A stretch of DNA of 64,000 nucleotides. Origin: Uloborus plumipes (taxonomy: Eukaryota > Arthropoda > Arachnida > Araneae > Uloboridae). The notes beneath the pieces were generated by a model. The model was not told where the DNA came from. It saw only the letters and a program-made list of their open reading frames with translations, and did no database searches. The stretch covers positions 106,451 through 170,450 of the forward strand of contig JAXGGA010001082.1 in assembly GCA_038373865.1 (NCBI GenBank), in the 5' to 3' direction. The position numbers and the translations under genes were made by a program. Below, in pieces: positions 47,378 to 58,459 of this stretch. The first letter of the stretch is position 1. Every line of letters begins with the position of its first letter.

Positions 47378-48128
47378 TCTCCTAGGGTTGGTTTTCGTGC
47401 ATTTCCATTCATGTTCCATTATAACAATCTAGATTTCGCTTTGCTTTTCAGAGAAAACCGCGTTATTTCTTTCGAGTGATTTTTCTATTTATGCATTATT
47501 CATCGAAACACATCCCACGATACTCGATTGCACATTAATTTCATGTGTTCTTTTTTTTTTTTTTCTGAATGTTGTTTTAGAGTGTCTTTTGCAAAGTATT
47601 GACGAAAATCATTTTCATTCTTTTCGCAGGCACTTTTTTTTGTATTTTAGTTTGCAATTTAATTCACAACTGGTACTGGCGCTATAAGAACGCTGGTGTG
47701 CTCATTGTCTTCACTTAAAAATAATCTGAATCTCTGAAAAGTTTAAATTCATTCATATATTCATTATATTATTTTATTTTATTAAACTTTTTTTTTTAAT
47801 TTTTTCTTTATTTATTTTTTGAGATTCGTTAATTTTCTGTCAAATACAAAATTTTAATAGGAAAGCAATTTGAATTGATTGGGGGGGGGGGGGATGAATT
47901 ACTTGGCTGAGCTGCGCATGCTAAGATCTCAATATCTGTCCTTCTTCTTTCTTTTATTTTTCCTTCGTTCTCGGGCTATTTTCGTGGCACAAGATTTTTC
48001 ATTGATGATTATTGCTTTCATTTTTGTATTGCATGATTATTTGAATATGTTTCACCCTAAAAAAAATAATAAATAAATAAAAAAAACTAAAATAAAATTT
48101 TCCTAAACATATGAGTAATTAAAATACA

Positions 48129-50316
48129 GAAGCGCCGAAGAAAACGTAAAAGTTCAATTAAAATGCAGTTAGATGCAGGCCCGTCCTTCCGAATTGGGGG
48201 AGGGGGGTCAATTAAAATACAGTTTTGTATTTTAATTGACCCCCTCCCCCGAATGGGGGGAATTCCGAATTGGGGGAGGGGGTCAGAGGGGGTCAATTAA
48301 AATACAGTTTTGTATTTTAATTGACCCCCTCCCCCGAATGGGGGGGAATTCCGAATTGGGGGAGGGGGGTCAGAGGGGAGTCAATTAAAATACAGTTTTG
48401 TATTTTAATTGACCCCCCTCCCCCGAATGGGGGGAATTCGGAATTGGGGGAGGGGGGTCAGAGAGGGTCAATTAAAAAACAGTTTTGTATTTTAATTACC
48501 CCCCTCCCCCGAATGGGGGGGGAATTCCGAATTGAAGGAGGGGTCAGAGGGGGTCAATTAAAATACACTTTTGTATTTTAATTGACCCCCCTCCCCCGAA
48601 TGGGGGGATTCCGAATTGGGGGAGGGGGTCAGAGGGGGGTCAATTAAAACACAGTTTTGTATTTTAATTGACCCCCCTCCCCCGAATTGGGGGGGAATTC
48701 CGAATTGGGGGAGGGGGTCAGAGGGGGGTCAATTAAAATACAGTTTTGTATTTTAATTGACCCCCTCCCCCGAATGGGGGGGATTCGGAATTGGGGGAGG
48801 GGGTCAGAGGGGGTCAATTAAAATACAGTTTTGTATTTTAATTGACCCCCCTCCCCGAATGGGGGGGAATTCCGAATTGGGGGAGGGGGATCAGAGGGGG
48901 TCAATTAAAATACAGTTTTGTATTTTAATTGACCCCCTCCCCCGAATGGGGGGAATTCGGAATTGGGGGAGGGGGTCAGAGGGGGGTCAATTAAAATACA
49001 GTTTTGTATTTTAATTACCTCCCTCCCCCGAATGGGGGGAAATTCCGAATTGGGGGGAAGGGGGTCAATTAAAATAGTTTTCTATTTTAATTGACCCCCT
49101 CCCCCGAATGGGGGGATTCCGAATTGGCGGTGAGGGGTCTGAGGGGGGTCAATTAAAATACACTTTTGTATTTTAATTGACTCCCCTCCCCCGAATGGGG
49201 GAATTCCGAATTGGGGAGGGGGTCAGAGGGGGTCAATTAAAATACAGTTTTGTATTTTAATTGACCCCCCTCCCCCGAATGGGGGAATTCGGAATTGGGG
49301 AGGGGGTCAGAGGGGGGTCAATTAAAATACAGTTCTGTATTTTAATTGACCTCCCTCCCTCGAATTCGGGAAATTCCGAATTGGGGGAGGGGGGTCAATT
49401 AAAATACAATTCTGTATTTTAATTGACCCCCCTCTGACCCCCTCCCCAATTCGGAATTCCCCCATTCGGGGGAGGGGGGTCAATTAAAATACAAAACTGT
49501 ATTTTAATTGACCCCTCCTCTGACCCCCTCCCCCAATTCGGAATTCCCCCCCCATTCGGGGGAGGGGGTCAATTAAAATACAAAACTGTATTTTAATTGA
49601 CCCCCTCTGACCCCCTCCCCAATTCGGAATTCCCCCATTCGGGGGAGGGGGTCAATTAAAATACAAAACTGTATTTTAATTGACCCCCCTCTGACCCCCT
49701 CCCCCAATTCGGAATTCCCTCCATTCGGGGGAGGGGGTCAAATAAAATACAATTTTGTATTTTAATTGACCCCCTCCCGAATTGGGACGGCCCTTCCGCA
49801 ATTCGGGGAGGGTCAATTAAATCACCCCCCTGTGGGGGACTGTATCGTGGTTCATTTGAAAATACACCCAGACTGTATTTTAATTGACCCCCCTCTGACC
49901 CCCTCCCCAATTCGGAATTTCCCCCCATTCGGGGAGGGGGGTCAATTAAAATACAAAACTGTATTTTAATTGACCCCCCTCTGACCCCCCTCCCCCAATT
50001 CGGAATTCCCCCCATTCGGGGGAGGGGGGTCAATTAAAATACAAAACTGTATTTTAATTGACCCCCCTCTGACCCCCCTCCCCCAATTCGAATTTCCCCC
50101 CATTCGGGGGAGGGGGTCAATTGAAATACAAAACTGTATTTTAATTGACTCCCCTCTGACCCCCTCCCCCAATTCCGACTTCCCCCCCATTCGGAGAGGG
50201 GGGTCAATTAAAATACGAAACTGTATTTTAATTGACCCCCCCTCCCCCAATTCGGAAGGACGGGCCTGCATTTAGCTGCATTTTAATTGAACTTTTACGT
50301 TTTCTTCGGCGCTTCT
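48129..50316. repeat. Palindromic tandem array with orientation switch
   Basis: The core 48176-50268 is bounded by CAGGCCCGTCCTTCCGAATT and its inverted copy, the tip of the hAT-type MITEs in this window. An extra inverted repeat (GAAGCGCCGAAGAAAACGTA and onward) lies outside, 48129-48175 and 50269-50316. Inside are about 24 units of roughly 83-100 bp, mostly ~87, each with TGTATTTTAATTGACCCCC, a CCCGAATGGGGG core, AATTCCGAATTGGGGG, GGTCAGAGGGGG and TCAATTAAAATACAG. The unit is largely self-complementary. Units run one way to about 49400 and the other way from there on. Long open frames (48321-48581, 48757-49014, 50033-49656, 50271-49966) arise only because many units are 87 bp, a multiple of 3. 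Confidence 0.9.
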
Positions 50317-50426
50317 ATAAATGTAATTTTAGAAGAATCAGCTTTCCTTTTCGCAGAAAATTTAAGTTCTGCTTGTACGCTCTTTTTCGCCCGTCTGGCT
50401 AGCCGCTTAAGATCGCAGGTAGCCAT
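50295..50426 (-). CDS. Lys/Arg-rich 43-codon frame, right copy of the inverted pair
   Basis: From ATG at 50426 it reads MATCDLKRLARRAKKSVQAE, then a lysine-rich stretch ending FIEAPKKT and TAA. The frame stays open upstream to 50612. The terminal EAPKKT codons lie in the inverted repeat that borders the palindromic array. The composition resembles a nuclear or nucleic-acid-binding N-terminus. It may be a captured exon, with the left partner at 47279. I do not recognise the parent protein. Confidence 0.3.
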   Translation of the reverse strand: MATCDLKRLARRAKKSVQAELKFSAKRKADSSKITFIEAPKKT

Positions 50427-51346
50427 GAAAAAAGAAACAACATGATAGTAAATCATTCTAAATTTATCGTCTGGCAAAGACAAAGCATATTTTATTTCCT
50501 TTTTTTTAATTTTCAATATAAATTGCAGTAAATGGCTTGAGTGAACGAGTTTGGCTTTTAATTTATCATTTGCTGGTTGATGTTTGTCGATGTTTATTGT
50601 TTTTATTATCATGGTGAAGAATAATGCACGAAATTTCTATTATTTTGTTTTTGAAGTTAGGAAAGAAAACTTTCTTCTTCTTTTAAACTTTGGTAAGATT
50701 TCTGTTGGTTTCTGTGAGCAGCAAAATTGCTCTTATTTTCTCTTTTGGCTTATTTTTGTACACCTCCCCTTGGGGTTGCATTCGAATTTTCCCAAGGGGG
50801 TTTTCCCCCTTTCATGGGATAAATCAGTGTTAATTTCAATGCAGACAAAAGTGATATGAATTGGCGCGACCACTTGGCGAAATATCACCAAGCTTTTAGT
50901 CGCCAAGTGTTTGACGCCAATTTGGCGACATATCGCCAATTTGGCGACAAATTTGGCGAAAAAAATTATTTTTTTTATTTGGGTTCAATTTGGCGCTATT
51001 GACGATATTTTGCGAAAAATCCACTGAATGATGTTAAAATCGACGATATTTAAGAGATTAATCGTTGTGAAACATTTTTTTGCATTGTTTCGTGGCAAAC
51101 TAGGGATGTAAATGTTTGAATTGTTATCTTGCTCACTCCAAGCACTTTTTTAGCACTTAAGGCATCTACTAAGAAATTTACACGTAAAAGGAAGTAGTGT
51201 GGGGTCCATGCCAAATTTTTATATCATTCTTTGAAAGAATTATAGTTGAATTATAACTAAAATAGAGTATTTTTTCTGCTATATCAATTTTTTACAAATG
51301 AATTTTTAAGTTTATACCACGGGCAAAGCCGTGCGGGTACTGCTAG

Positions 51347-51880
51347 TACTAATAATAAAGCTGAAGGTTTGTCTGTCTCTCTTTCTTTCTGTCTGTTACG
51401 CGCGTAGCGCCAAAACCGTTCGGTGGTCGATTTTCATGCCACTTAGCACAAAATTAATTTGTAGCATGTAGTTTTGCACCTCGAAGCGATTTTTCGAAAA
51501 TTCCATTTCGTTCTTTTTCTATTCGAATTCTTAGCGGAAATTCGATAAAATAGGGAAAAAATATTTCATACACATTTTCAAGTCTTATGTCATTCGAAAG
51601 CTTGAAATTTTCTGCACAAAATGAAGTTTTTTCGAAGTTTCTACGATCATCAGAAGAGCTGTAACAATTGTTTTTAGAATCCCGGAATTCAAGGCTTACC
51701 TTCAGTAAAGCAAGCCAAACGATTCTAAAATGGTTTTGCTCGAGAATAAAATTTGTTTGAAAAGATAGATGAAATGAATTATTTTATGAACGGAAATCAA
51801 CTTTTCATGTTGTTACCATGGTTACGTGTTCATACTTATTTTTGTTTCGTTATTTTTTTGTTATTATTTGTTTTGTTTCG
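51347..51880 (+). mobile_element. Helitron 5' part (copy D)
   Basis: Starts TACTAATAATAAAGCTGAAG immediately after the CTAG of copy C and matches the other copies through TACGCGCGTAGCGCC to CATACTTATTTTTGTTTCGT, then diverges. Its 3' half may be the fragment at 54712-55175, with 51.9-54.7 kb inserted or rearranged in between. Confidence 0.75.
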
Positions 51881-52073
51881 TTATTTCGCGGTAACGTACG
51901 TAGTATGTGTTAAAATCTTATGAACAACGCGAAACTAGAATTGCTTTGAAATATAAATTAGTTGACAAACAGTTGATATTTAAATGGCTTTGATTAAGCT
52001 AGTACACAAATAAATACCAGAGAATAACAAAGATTATTTTTTAGTGTCAATCGTTTAAAATAGAGCCACTGTA

Positions 52074-52314
52074 TAGACAGGCCGACGCATCAAGCTTAAG
52101 TTTCACCACTTTGGATCCAACTCATTTTCTTTTACGTTCGTTTTGCATTGTTGCGTACTTAGGGTTACCAGAGCAAAGTTTCGGGGCATTGCCAAGCTTT
52201 ATTAAATTCACGTGAAAAGTTACCAAAAAGCGATAACTCGCCAGAAAAGATAAACTTCAAACACGCGCTGGATCCAAAGTGATCAAACTTAATCTTGATG
52301 CGTCGGTTCGTCTA
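52074..52314. mobile_element. MITE with GACGCATCAAG ends
   Basis: Inverted ends of about 45 bp sharing CCGACGCATCAAG and CACTTTGGATCCA, flanked by TA (TATAGAC on each side). No frame. The Tc1/mariner class is suggested only by the TA flank. Confidence 0.6.
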
Positions 52315-52467
52315 TATAGGGGCCTTAGTTTAAAATTTTAGACACGTTGATAGTTTCTTCCTTTTTTTTCAGTTTATTTTATGGAGCATTTACTTAAGAA
52401 AATTAGGTGAAGTTCCGTAATGGAAACATTGCTTTGTTTCATAAGTACACTTACACTAAAAAGAATA

Positions 52468-52900
52468 AAATAAAATAATTTTGGAAAAAAATAGAACCGA
52501 CTTTAGTTGGAAATTGCTCTAAAAAGTAAAAAATATTTTTTTTCTTTGAACACCATCGAAACTACTTTTAAACGTAAGTTTTGAAGTCGGCGCAAAAACG
52601 ATAGGTCAAATGATATTTAACCATTGAAAATTAAAAGCAGAATATTTGTACCATTACACGAATGTGTGGTAATGAATGAAATGTATGCGAATGCTTTTAA
52701 AGAACCTGGATCCATTAAAATAAAATGTATATAGTTGAATTATAGTTGCGTATGATTCTAGATACATTGTTTTTGCGCCGACTTCAAAACTTATGTTTAA
52801 AAGTAGTTTCGATGGTGTTGAAAGAAAAAAATTATTTTTTACTTTTTAAAGCAATTTCCAACTGAAGTCGGTTCTATTTTTTTCCAAAATTATTTTATTT
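52468..52900. mobile_element. Foldback MITE, AAATAAAATAATTTTGG
   Basis: Inverted arms of about 130 bp (52468-52598 and 52770-52900) share ATAGAACCGACTT, AGTAGTTTCGATGGTGTT-type and TTTTGAAGTCGGCGC motifs. The spacer of about 170 bp has no frame. No duplication could be defined. Confidence 0.65.
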
Positions 52901-53413
52901 GCTCTCTTTCTGCTTCTTAAGAGATTTTCTGTCTAAAACTCGGTTGCTACCTATCCCGGGGTGACGAGGGCATTCAAAATAGAAACTGCAGTCCTTGGAT
53001 GGAATAACCGAGTTGTCGGTTTATTGCATGTTTCTGCCGAAGCCCAGGTTTAGGGGCGGTAAGTTACTGCTTTACACAAAAGGTGCTCTCGTAAAAGTGT
53101 ACTCCATGACCACCGATGATACGGAAAAGGTGCACATCCGGATTGTAGGCTGAAATGGATGCATCTATTAGTTTGGGGGGGGGGGGGCAGGTTAAGCTTT
53201 TACCGCTGGCAAATTGGAATGAAATGATAGATTTCTTTTTTTTTTTTTTTTTGTTATTTCTATAGGAACTCTCCTTGAACTCTTTATTTTTAACGCATTG
53301 AGGTAAATAAATAAGGCCCTACACTGCAAACCATAAACCGTTGTTTTTACAGTATAATACTGGCAGCAAAGGTTCCAGTTCAACACTGTAAAGTTCACTA
53401 TAACAAACTGTAA

Positions 53414-53557
53414 GGGCCCTGCTCCACACTGACGTAAAGCAGAAGAATAAAGCAGAAACGTAAAATGGATTACATAGTGTTCCTATGGAAAGTTCGCGAA
53501 TTTTCGGTTTCTGCCTTCGGTTTCGGTTGCGTTTTACGCTGATGTGGAGCAGGGCCC
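53414..53557. mobile_element. Harbinger-type MITE, GGGCCCTGCTCCACA (copy 1)
   Basis: 144 bp, tips GGGCCCTGCTCCACA and TGTGGAGCAGGGCCC, TAA on each side. GGGCC tips with TAA duplication are typical of Tourist/Harbinger MITEs. Interior GACGTAAAGCAG and CGGTTTCTGCCTTC. Confidence 0.8.
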
Positions 53558-53635
53558 TAAATCGACAATTTTACAGTTCATTACCGCAAAATTCGCTGTA
53601 TTATGCTGTAAAAATAGCAGTATAAGGGCAATGCT

Positions 53636-54029
53636 CCACATCAGCGTAAAACGCGACCGAAACTGAAGGCAGAAACCGAAAATCCGGGTACTTTCCATAG
53701 GAGCACCATTGAATCCATTTTACGCTTCTGCCTAATTTTTCTGCTTTACGTCGATGTGGAGCATTAAATTGCGACCGAAACTGAAGGCAGAAACCGAAAA
53801 TCCGGGTACTTTCCATAGGAACACCATTGAATCCATTTTACGCTTCTGCCTATTTTTTCTGCTTTACGTCGATGTGGAGCATGGCCCTTCATGCTCCACA
53901 TCGACGTAAAGCAGAAAAATTAGGCAGAAGCGTAAAATGGATTCAATGGTGTTCCAATGGAAAGTACCCGGATTTTCGGTTTCTGCTTTCAGTTTCGGTC
54001 GCGTTTTACGCTGATGTAGAGCATGGCCC
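53636..54029. mobile_element. Harbinger-type MITE cluster (2-3 fused copies)
   Basis: The block is flanked by TAA (53633-53635, 54030-54032) and begins GGGCAATGCTCCACATCAG and ends GAGCATGGCCC. Inside are a direct partial duplication (GCGACCGAAACTGAAGGCAG at ~53655 and ~53771) and an inverted copy joined back-to-back at about 53885 (GGAGCATGGCCCTTCATGCT). One TAA pair around the whole block suggests rearrangement of a single insertion or insertion of a compound. Confidence 0.7.
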
Positions 54030-54118
54030 TAACACTTGAAGCAGAGTTTCCAGTTTAAAACTGTAAAATGCACAGTATTAAAGTGTAAAGTTAGCAATTT
54101 TTCAGTTTGTTAGTGTAA

Positions 54119-54262
54119 GGGCCCTGCTCCACATTGACGTAAAGCAGAAAAATAAAGCAGAAGCGTAAAATGGAGCAAATAGTGTTCCTGTGGAAAGTAC
54201 CCGAATTTTCGGTTTCTGCCTTCAGTTTCGGTCGCGTTTTACGCTGATGTGGAGCAGGGCCC
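54119..54262. mobile_element. Harbinger-type MITE, GGGCCCTGCTCCACA (copy 4)
   Basis: 144 bp, same tips, size and orientation as the copy at 53414, TAA on each side (54116-54118, 54263-54265). Divergence from copy 1 is small. Confidence 0.8.
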
Positions 54263-54384
54263 TAAAGCAGCAATTTTAATGTTAGTGTAAAGTAAGCAAT
54301 TTTAGTCTATTGCTGCAAAATTAGCAGTATTTACAGCTTGTTACTATCAAGTTAGCTGCATTATATTGTAAAAACAACATTCTT

Positions 54385-54711
54385 TTTACTTCCTTTTACG
54401 TAGTAAAGGAAGTATTGTGATCGCGAAAAAAAAAATCACTCAAATTTAGTCTAAATTTTGATTTTGCTCACCCCCGAATGAATGTTCAGTAGATTTTTTC
54501 GACCTGTCAGCACGTGCATATGTACCTACCAACATATAAGCAGCCGAAAAATCCTTTCCAACCACCCCCGAGTTAATTACGACGAGTTTTCTCGTGACGT
54601 CTGTATGTACGTATGTGCGAATGTATGTGCGTATGTGGGTCGCATAACTCAAAAACTATGTGCCGTAGAAGCTTCTAGCTTGGTATGTAGACTCTGAGGA
54701 TAGGCTAGTTG
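54385..54711 (+). mobile_element. Truncated Helitron-like element, ACTTCCTTTTACG
   Basis: Starts with a hairpin ACTTCCTTTTACGTAGTAAAGG, then AAGTATTGTGATCGCG and a TGTATG/TGTGCG tract with GTGGGTCGCATAACTCAAAA. The layout parallels the element at 60311 (hairpin start, GAAGTATTG, alternating TG tract). It runs into Helitron sequence at about 54712; its 3' end is missing. Confidence 0.5.
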
Positions 54712-55175
54712 TGCACCTCCCCTTGTGATTGCATTTGAATGTTCCCAAGGGGTGTTTTTTTCTTTTTTTGGGGTAAATCAGTGTTAATTTCAATACAGAC
54801 ACGAGTGATATGAATTGGCGCAACCACTTGGCGATATGTCGGCAAGCTTTTGGTCACCAAGTGTTTGACGCCAACTTGGCGACATATCGCCTAGTTGGCG
54901 ACAAATTTGGCGAAAAAATTATTTTTTGAATTTGGGTTCAACTTAGCGCTATTGGCGATATTTTGCGAAAAATTCACTGAGTGATATTAAAATCAGCAAT
55001 AGTTAGAAAATTAACCATTGTAAAATATTTTTTGCATTATTTCGTGGCAGATTAGGGGAGTAAATATTTGAATTGTTACCTTGCTCACTCCAAGCACTTT
55101 TTTTAACAGTTAAGGCAACTACTAAGAAATTTACACGTAAAAGGAAGTAGCGTGGGGTCCAAAACAGATTTTTTT
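54712..55175 (+). mobile_element. Helitron 3'-half fragment (copy E)
   Basis: Matches copies A-C from GTGCACCTCCCCTTG through the GGCGATAT palindromes to TGGGGTCC, then breaks near AACAGATTTTT. More diverged than copies A-C and lacking CTAG. Confidence 0.75.
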
Positions 55176-55286
55176 TTTACAGTATAGTGACATTAAAAAA
55201 CGGGTACATCCGAATCACATTGCTATTTTCCCTTCTTCCCTGCTGAATTCATTAAAGTGGAATCGTCTTAATTTGAGCGTTTGATA

Positions 55287-55703
55287 CCCTAGCAGCATAA
55301 TCTCATCGGCCGATGATCGGCCATTCATCGAATCCTAATGAAATTCTCATCGGCCGATGATCGGATTCAATGAGTTCTCATCGAGAATTGCTCCAATATG
55401 TCTCATCGGCCAAACAGAATCCGAGCAGCAAAATCCGATGAGTTCTGCTGGAAATACGATGAGATTTGGAGCAATTTACGAGCAGTGCAGTCCCGTGCCG
55501 ATGAATTTAAGATCAATGTTGGATGCTCGGCTTATTTTCATCGGGAAAGTTGATCGGGAGGATATCGCTTTCCGATGAAAAGTAGCTCATCGAAAACCGT
55601 GCTCGGATACTGATCGGAACGACGTCATCGTGCGCTACGGGATCAGTTTACGAGGAGTTCGATGATCGGCCGAGCAAAATCCGATGAGTTGATGCTACTT
55701 GGG
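55287..55703. mobile_element. MITE rich in CTCATCGGCCGATGA palindromes
   Basis: Tips CCCTAGCAGCAT and, inverted, CCCAAGTAGCATC, near TA/AT-type flanks. The palindrome CTCATCGGCCGATGATCGG and its halves recur more than ten times. Tip similar to the 110-bp MITE at 14867. The open frame 55357-55578 is spurious. Confidence 0.65.
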
Positions 55704-55947
55704 ATAATTTCCACGTTTCTTGTGAATAGAGACAGACAATATTAACGTTGAGGAAAACAAAACTTTTTGAGAAAAGGATCAAAATATAAAGATTATTACT
55801 GGAGTCTGAATTGTTTTTTTTTTTCAAATTTTTAAGCTATCAGTGTTAATTTTTCGTGTAAGACTTCATTAAGACACTGTATTGTCATCGATTCATCGCA
55901 GTAACAAGGAAAAAAATTAACTTTACTAGAGAAAAATCTCTTCATGC

Positions 55948-56113
55948 CAGAGCGGTCATTTCAAATTTTTCCAGGGGGGGGGGGCAAAGCGTATTTTCAT
56001 CGGAAAATATCAAAAACCACGCCCACTTATTTGTAAATACATTGATTTCTCAAAGTCGGGGGGGGGGGGGCAATTGACCCCCCCCCCCCCGATCCCCCTA
56101 AATGACGGGCCTG
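55948..56113. mobile_element. hAT-type MITE, CAGGCCCGTCATTT family (copy 3)
   Basis: Tips CAGAGCGGTCATTTC and AAATGACGGGCCTG with a perfect 8-bp duplication CTTCATGC (55940-55947, 56114-56121). Interior poly-G, CTCAAAGTCGG and GCAATTGACC as in copies 1 and 2. Confidence 0.9.
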
Positions 56114-56157
56114 CTTCATGCTGTGTTCAAAAAGTCGAATAGTAAAAATAAAACCTG

Positions 56158-57642
56158 TACTAATGATAAAGCTGAAGGTTTGTCTTTCTTTCTTTCCGTC
56201 TGTCTGTCTGTTAGCGTAGCACCAAAACCGTTCGGTCGATTTTCATGCCACTTCGCACAAAATTAGCCTGTAGCATGTAGTTTTGCACCACGAAGCGATT
56301 TTTCGAAAATTACATTTCGTTCTTTTTCTATTCGAATTCTTAGTGGAAATTCGATAAAATAGGGAAGAAATATTTCATACACAGTTTCAAGTCTTATGTC
56401 ATTCGAAAGCTTGAAATTTTCTGCACAAAATGAAGTTTTTTCGAAGTTTCTGCGATCATCAGGAGAGCTGTAACAATTGTTTTTAGAATCCCGGAATTCA
56501 AGGCTTACCTTCAGTCAAGCAAGCCAAACGATTCTAAAATGTTTGGGCTCGAGAATAAAATTTGTTTGAAAAGAGAGATAAAATGAATTATTTTATCAAC
56601 AGAAATCAACTTTTCATGTTGTTACCATGGTTACGTGTTCATACTATTTTTTTTTTCGTTCTTTTTCCAGCGTTGCCAGACGTAGTATTTTTGATATCAC
56701 GGTAGTATTTTTTCGGCCCAAATAAGGAGCGTAGTATTTTTCTGTCAACCCTGTTTCCAATATACTAATGACTTGATTAAAAGATTTGGCGGATTTTTTT
56801 TTTTTTTTCATTTTCATAGATTTCGCATTTCAGCAATATTGATTTTGGCAACGTTTGGAAATAGTAGTAGGCGCGTCTATCGCCCATTAAGCGAGAAAGG
56901 GGTACCCAAAGCACAAAGATTAACCAAATATCGTATAAATTGCGACATTGCAACGTTCTTTTTAAAGTGTTTCATTTCGGAAAATGTATTGTTTTGCTTG
57001 AAAAGCTAGGAAAGGAAACTTTCTTCTTCTCTCAAATTTTGGTAAGATTTCTGTTGGTTTCTGTGAGCAACTAAACTGTTCTTATTTTCTCTTTTGGCTT
57101 ATTTTTGTGCATCTCCCCTTGGGGTTTTATTTGAATGTTACAATGGGATGCTTTACCCCTTTTATGGAGTAAATCAGTGGTAATTTCAATGCAGATGAAT
57201 TAGCGCGACCACTTGGCGATATATCGCCAAGTATTTGTCGCCAATTTGGCGATTTTTAAAAAAAAAATTTTAGTGGGTTCAATTTGGTGCTATTGGCGAT
57301 ATGTTGCCAAAAATCCATAGAATGATGTTAAAATCGGCGATATTTAGGAGATTAATCATTGTAAAACATTTTTTTTGCATTGTTTCGTGGCAAACTAGGG
57401 ATATAAATGTCTGAATTGTTATCTTGCTCCCTCCAAGCACTATTTTATCACTTAAGGCAACTACTAAGAAATGTACACGTAAAAGGAAGTAGTGTAGGAC
57501 CCATACCAAATTTTTATATCATACTTTGAAGGAATTGTAGTTGAATTATAACTAAAATAGAGTATTTTTTCTGCTATATCAATTATTTTACAAATGAACT
57601 TTTAATTTTATACCACGGGCAAAGCCGTGCGGGTACCGCTAG
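56158..57642 (+). mobile_element. Non-autonomous Helitron (copy F)
   Basis: Starts TACTAATGATAAAGCTGAAG and ends CCGTGCGGGTACCGCTAG followed by T. Like copies C and D it lacks the TCTC seen before TACTAAT in copies A and B. There is an internal deletion relative to B around 56870 (GGAAATAGTAGTAGGCGCG). Confidence 0.88.
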
Positions 57643-57649
57643 TAAAATA

Positions 57650-58279
57650 ATATTTTAGCAATTTTTAAAGCAAACTTTGGCAATTAAATTTTAACTTTTT
57701 TGGATACATAAATAAATAATAAAATCAGATTCGCTGACATCAACCTCGTCTGCATCTTGAAACCATATAGTTCGCATTATCCAATAAACTTATCGTATAA
57801 AATGTGCTTATAGTAAACAAATACTTCGCTAGCCGTAGGCATTCTAAACTCTTCAACAGTCTTGAAAGTTATTTAAAACAACGCTTCATTTGTTTTAATT
57901 ACATTTTCAATTCTCTCGCTTGGTTAAAATTATCATGCATATCCATGGCGAAGAATTTGTTAAAGTTTGACATTTAATCTTTGTTAAATATTTTTTAAAT
58001 TAGCCAAACACTTATCTTATTTACAGTTTATAAACTGCTAGATTGCACATAATTAATTTTAAGACAGTCATGTAGATTTATAAGCTCTGGTATTTCATTA
58101 TCTTCTGTACTATCAGTTCAATTAATTTTTAATAGCAGAGTGTATACATGTACATCGAGATGCATGTATTCAGTCTAAATACTTGTAAAGTGAGAAAATA
58201 GCTATATTTATTGCCAATTTTGTGTCACGGTTATATTTTACATGCTTTAATTCTCCGTTTGTTGAATGCGTTGAATTTT
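57650..58279. other. No gene recognised
   Basis: AT-rich sequence without clear repeats, frames or motifs. Confidence 0.4.
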
Positions 58280-58428
58280 GTATTTTTAATACGCTTTTAT
58301 TAGTTTCACATGTGGGTTTGTTTGTTTGTTTGTTTGCTTGTTTGTATGTATGTCTGTAAGTCTGTATGTATGTTTGTATGTATGTATGTATGTATGTATG
58401 TATGTATGTATGTATGTATGTATGTATG

Positions 58429-58459
<31 letters not shown>

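Larger units (their letters stand above)
46506..51346 (+). mobile_element. Non-autonomous Helitron (copy C) with 3.6-kb insert
   Basis: Starts TACTAATAATAAAGCTAAAG directly after the CTAG of copy B and ends CCGTGCGGGTACTGCTAG at 51346. Outer parts match copies A and B, but about 47030-50655 is replaced by unrelated DNA holding the inverted MATCDLKRLARR frames and the palindromic array. Helitrons are known for capturing host segments, which is one explanation; later nested insertion is another. Confidence 0.85.
53340..54380. repeat. ACTGTAAA-rich repeat tract used as MITE target
   Basis: With the MITEs removed, the remaining sequence is a loose tandem repeat of ACTGTAAA, TTAGCAGTAT and TTTACAGTTTGTTA-like segments. 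Every MITE in it sits at a TAA. Confidence 0.5.

Noticed and set aside
48321..50271. Repetitive open frames of 85-125 codons rich in PPPxxGG and KIQFCILID motifs
   Set aside because: They are translations of the palindromic array and stay open only because many units are 87 bp; both strands give similar frames.
48129..50316. CRISPR-like regular repeat pattern
   Set aside because: Units are contiguous palindromes without unique spacers, switch orientation and lie in a eukaryotic transposon.
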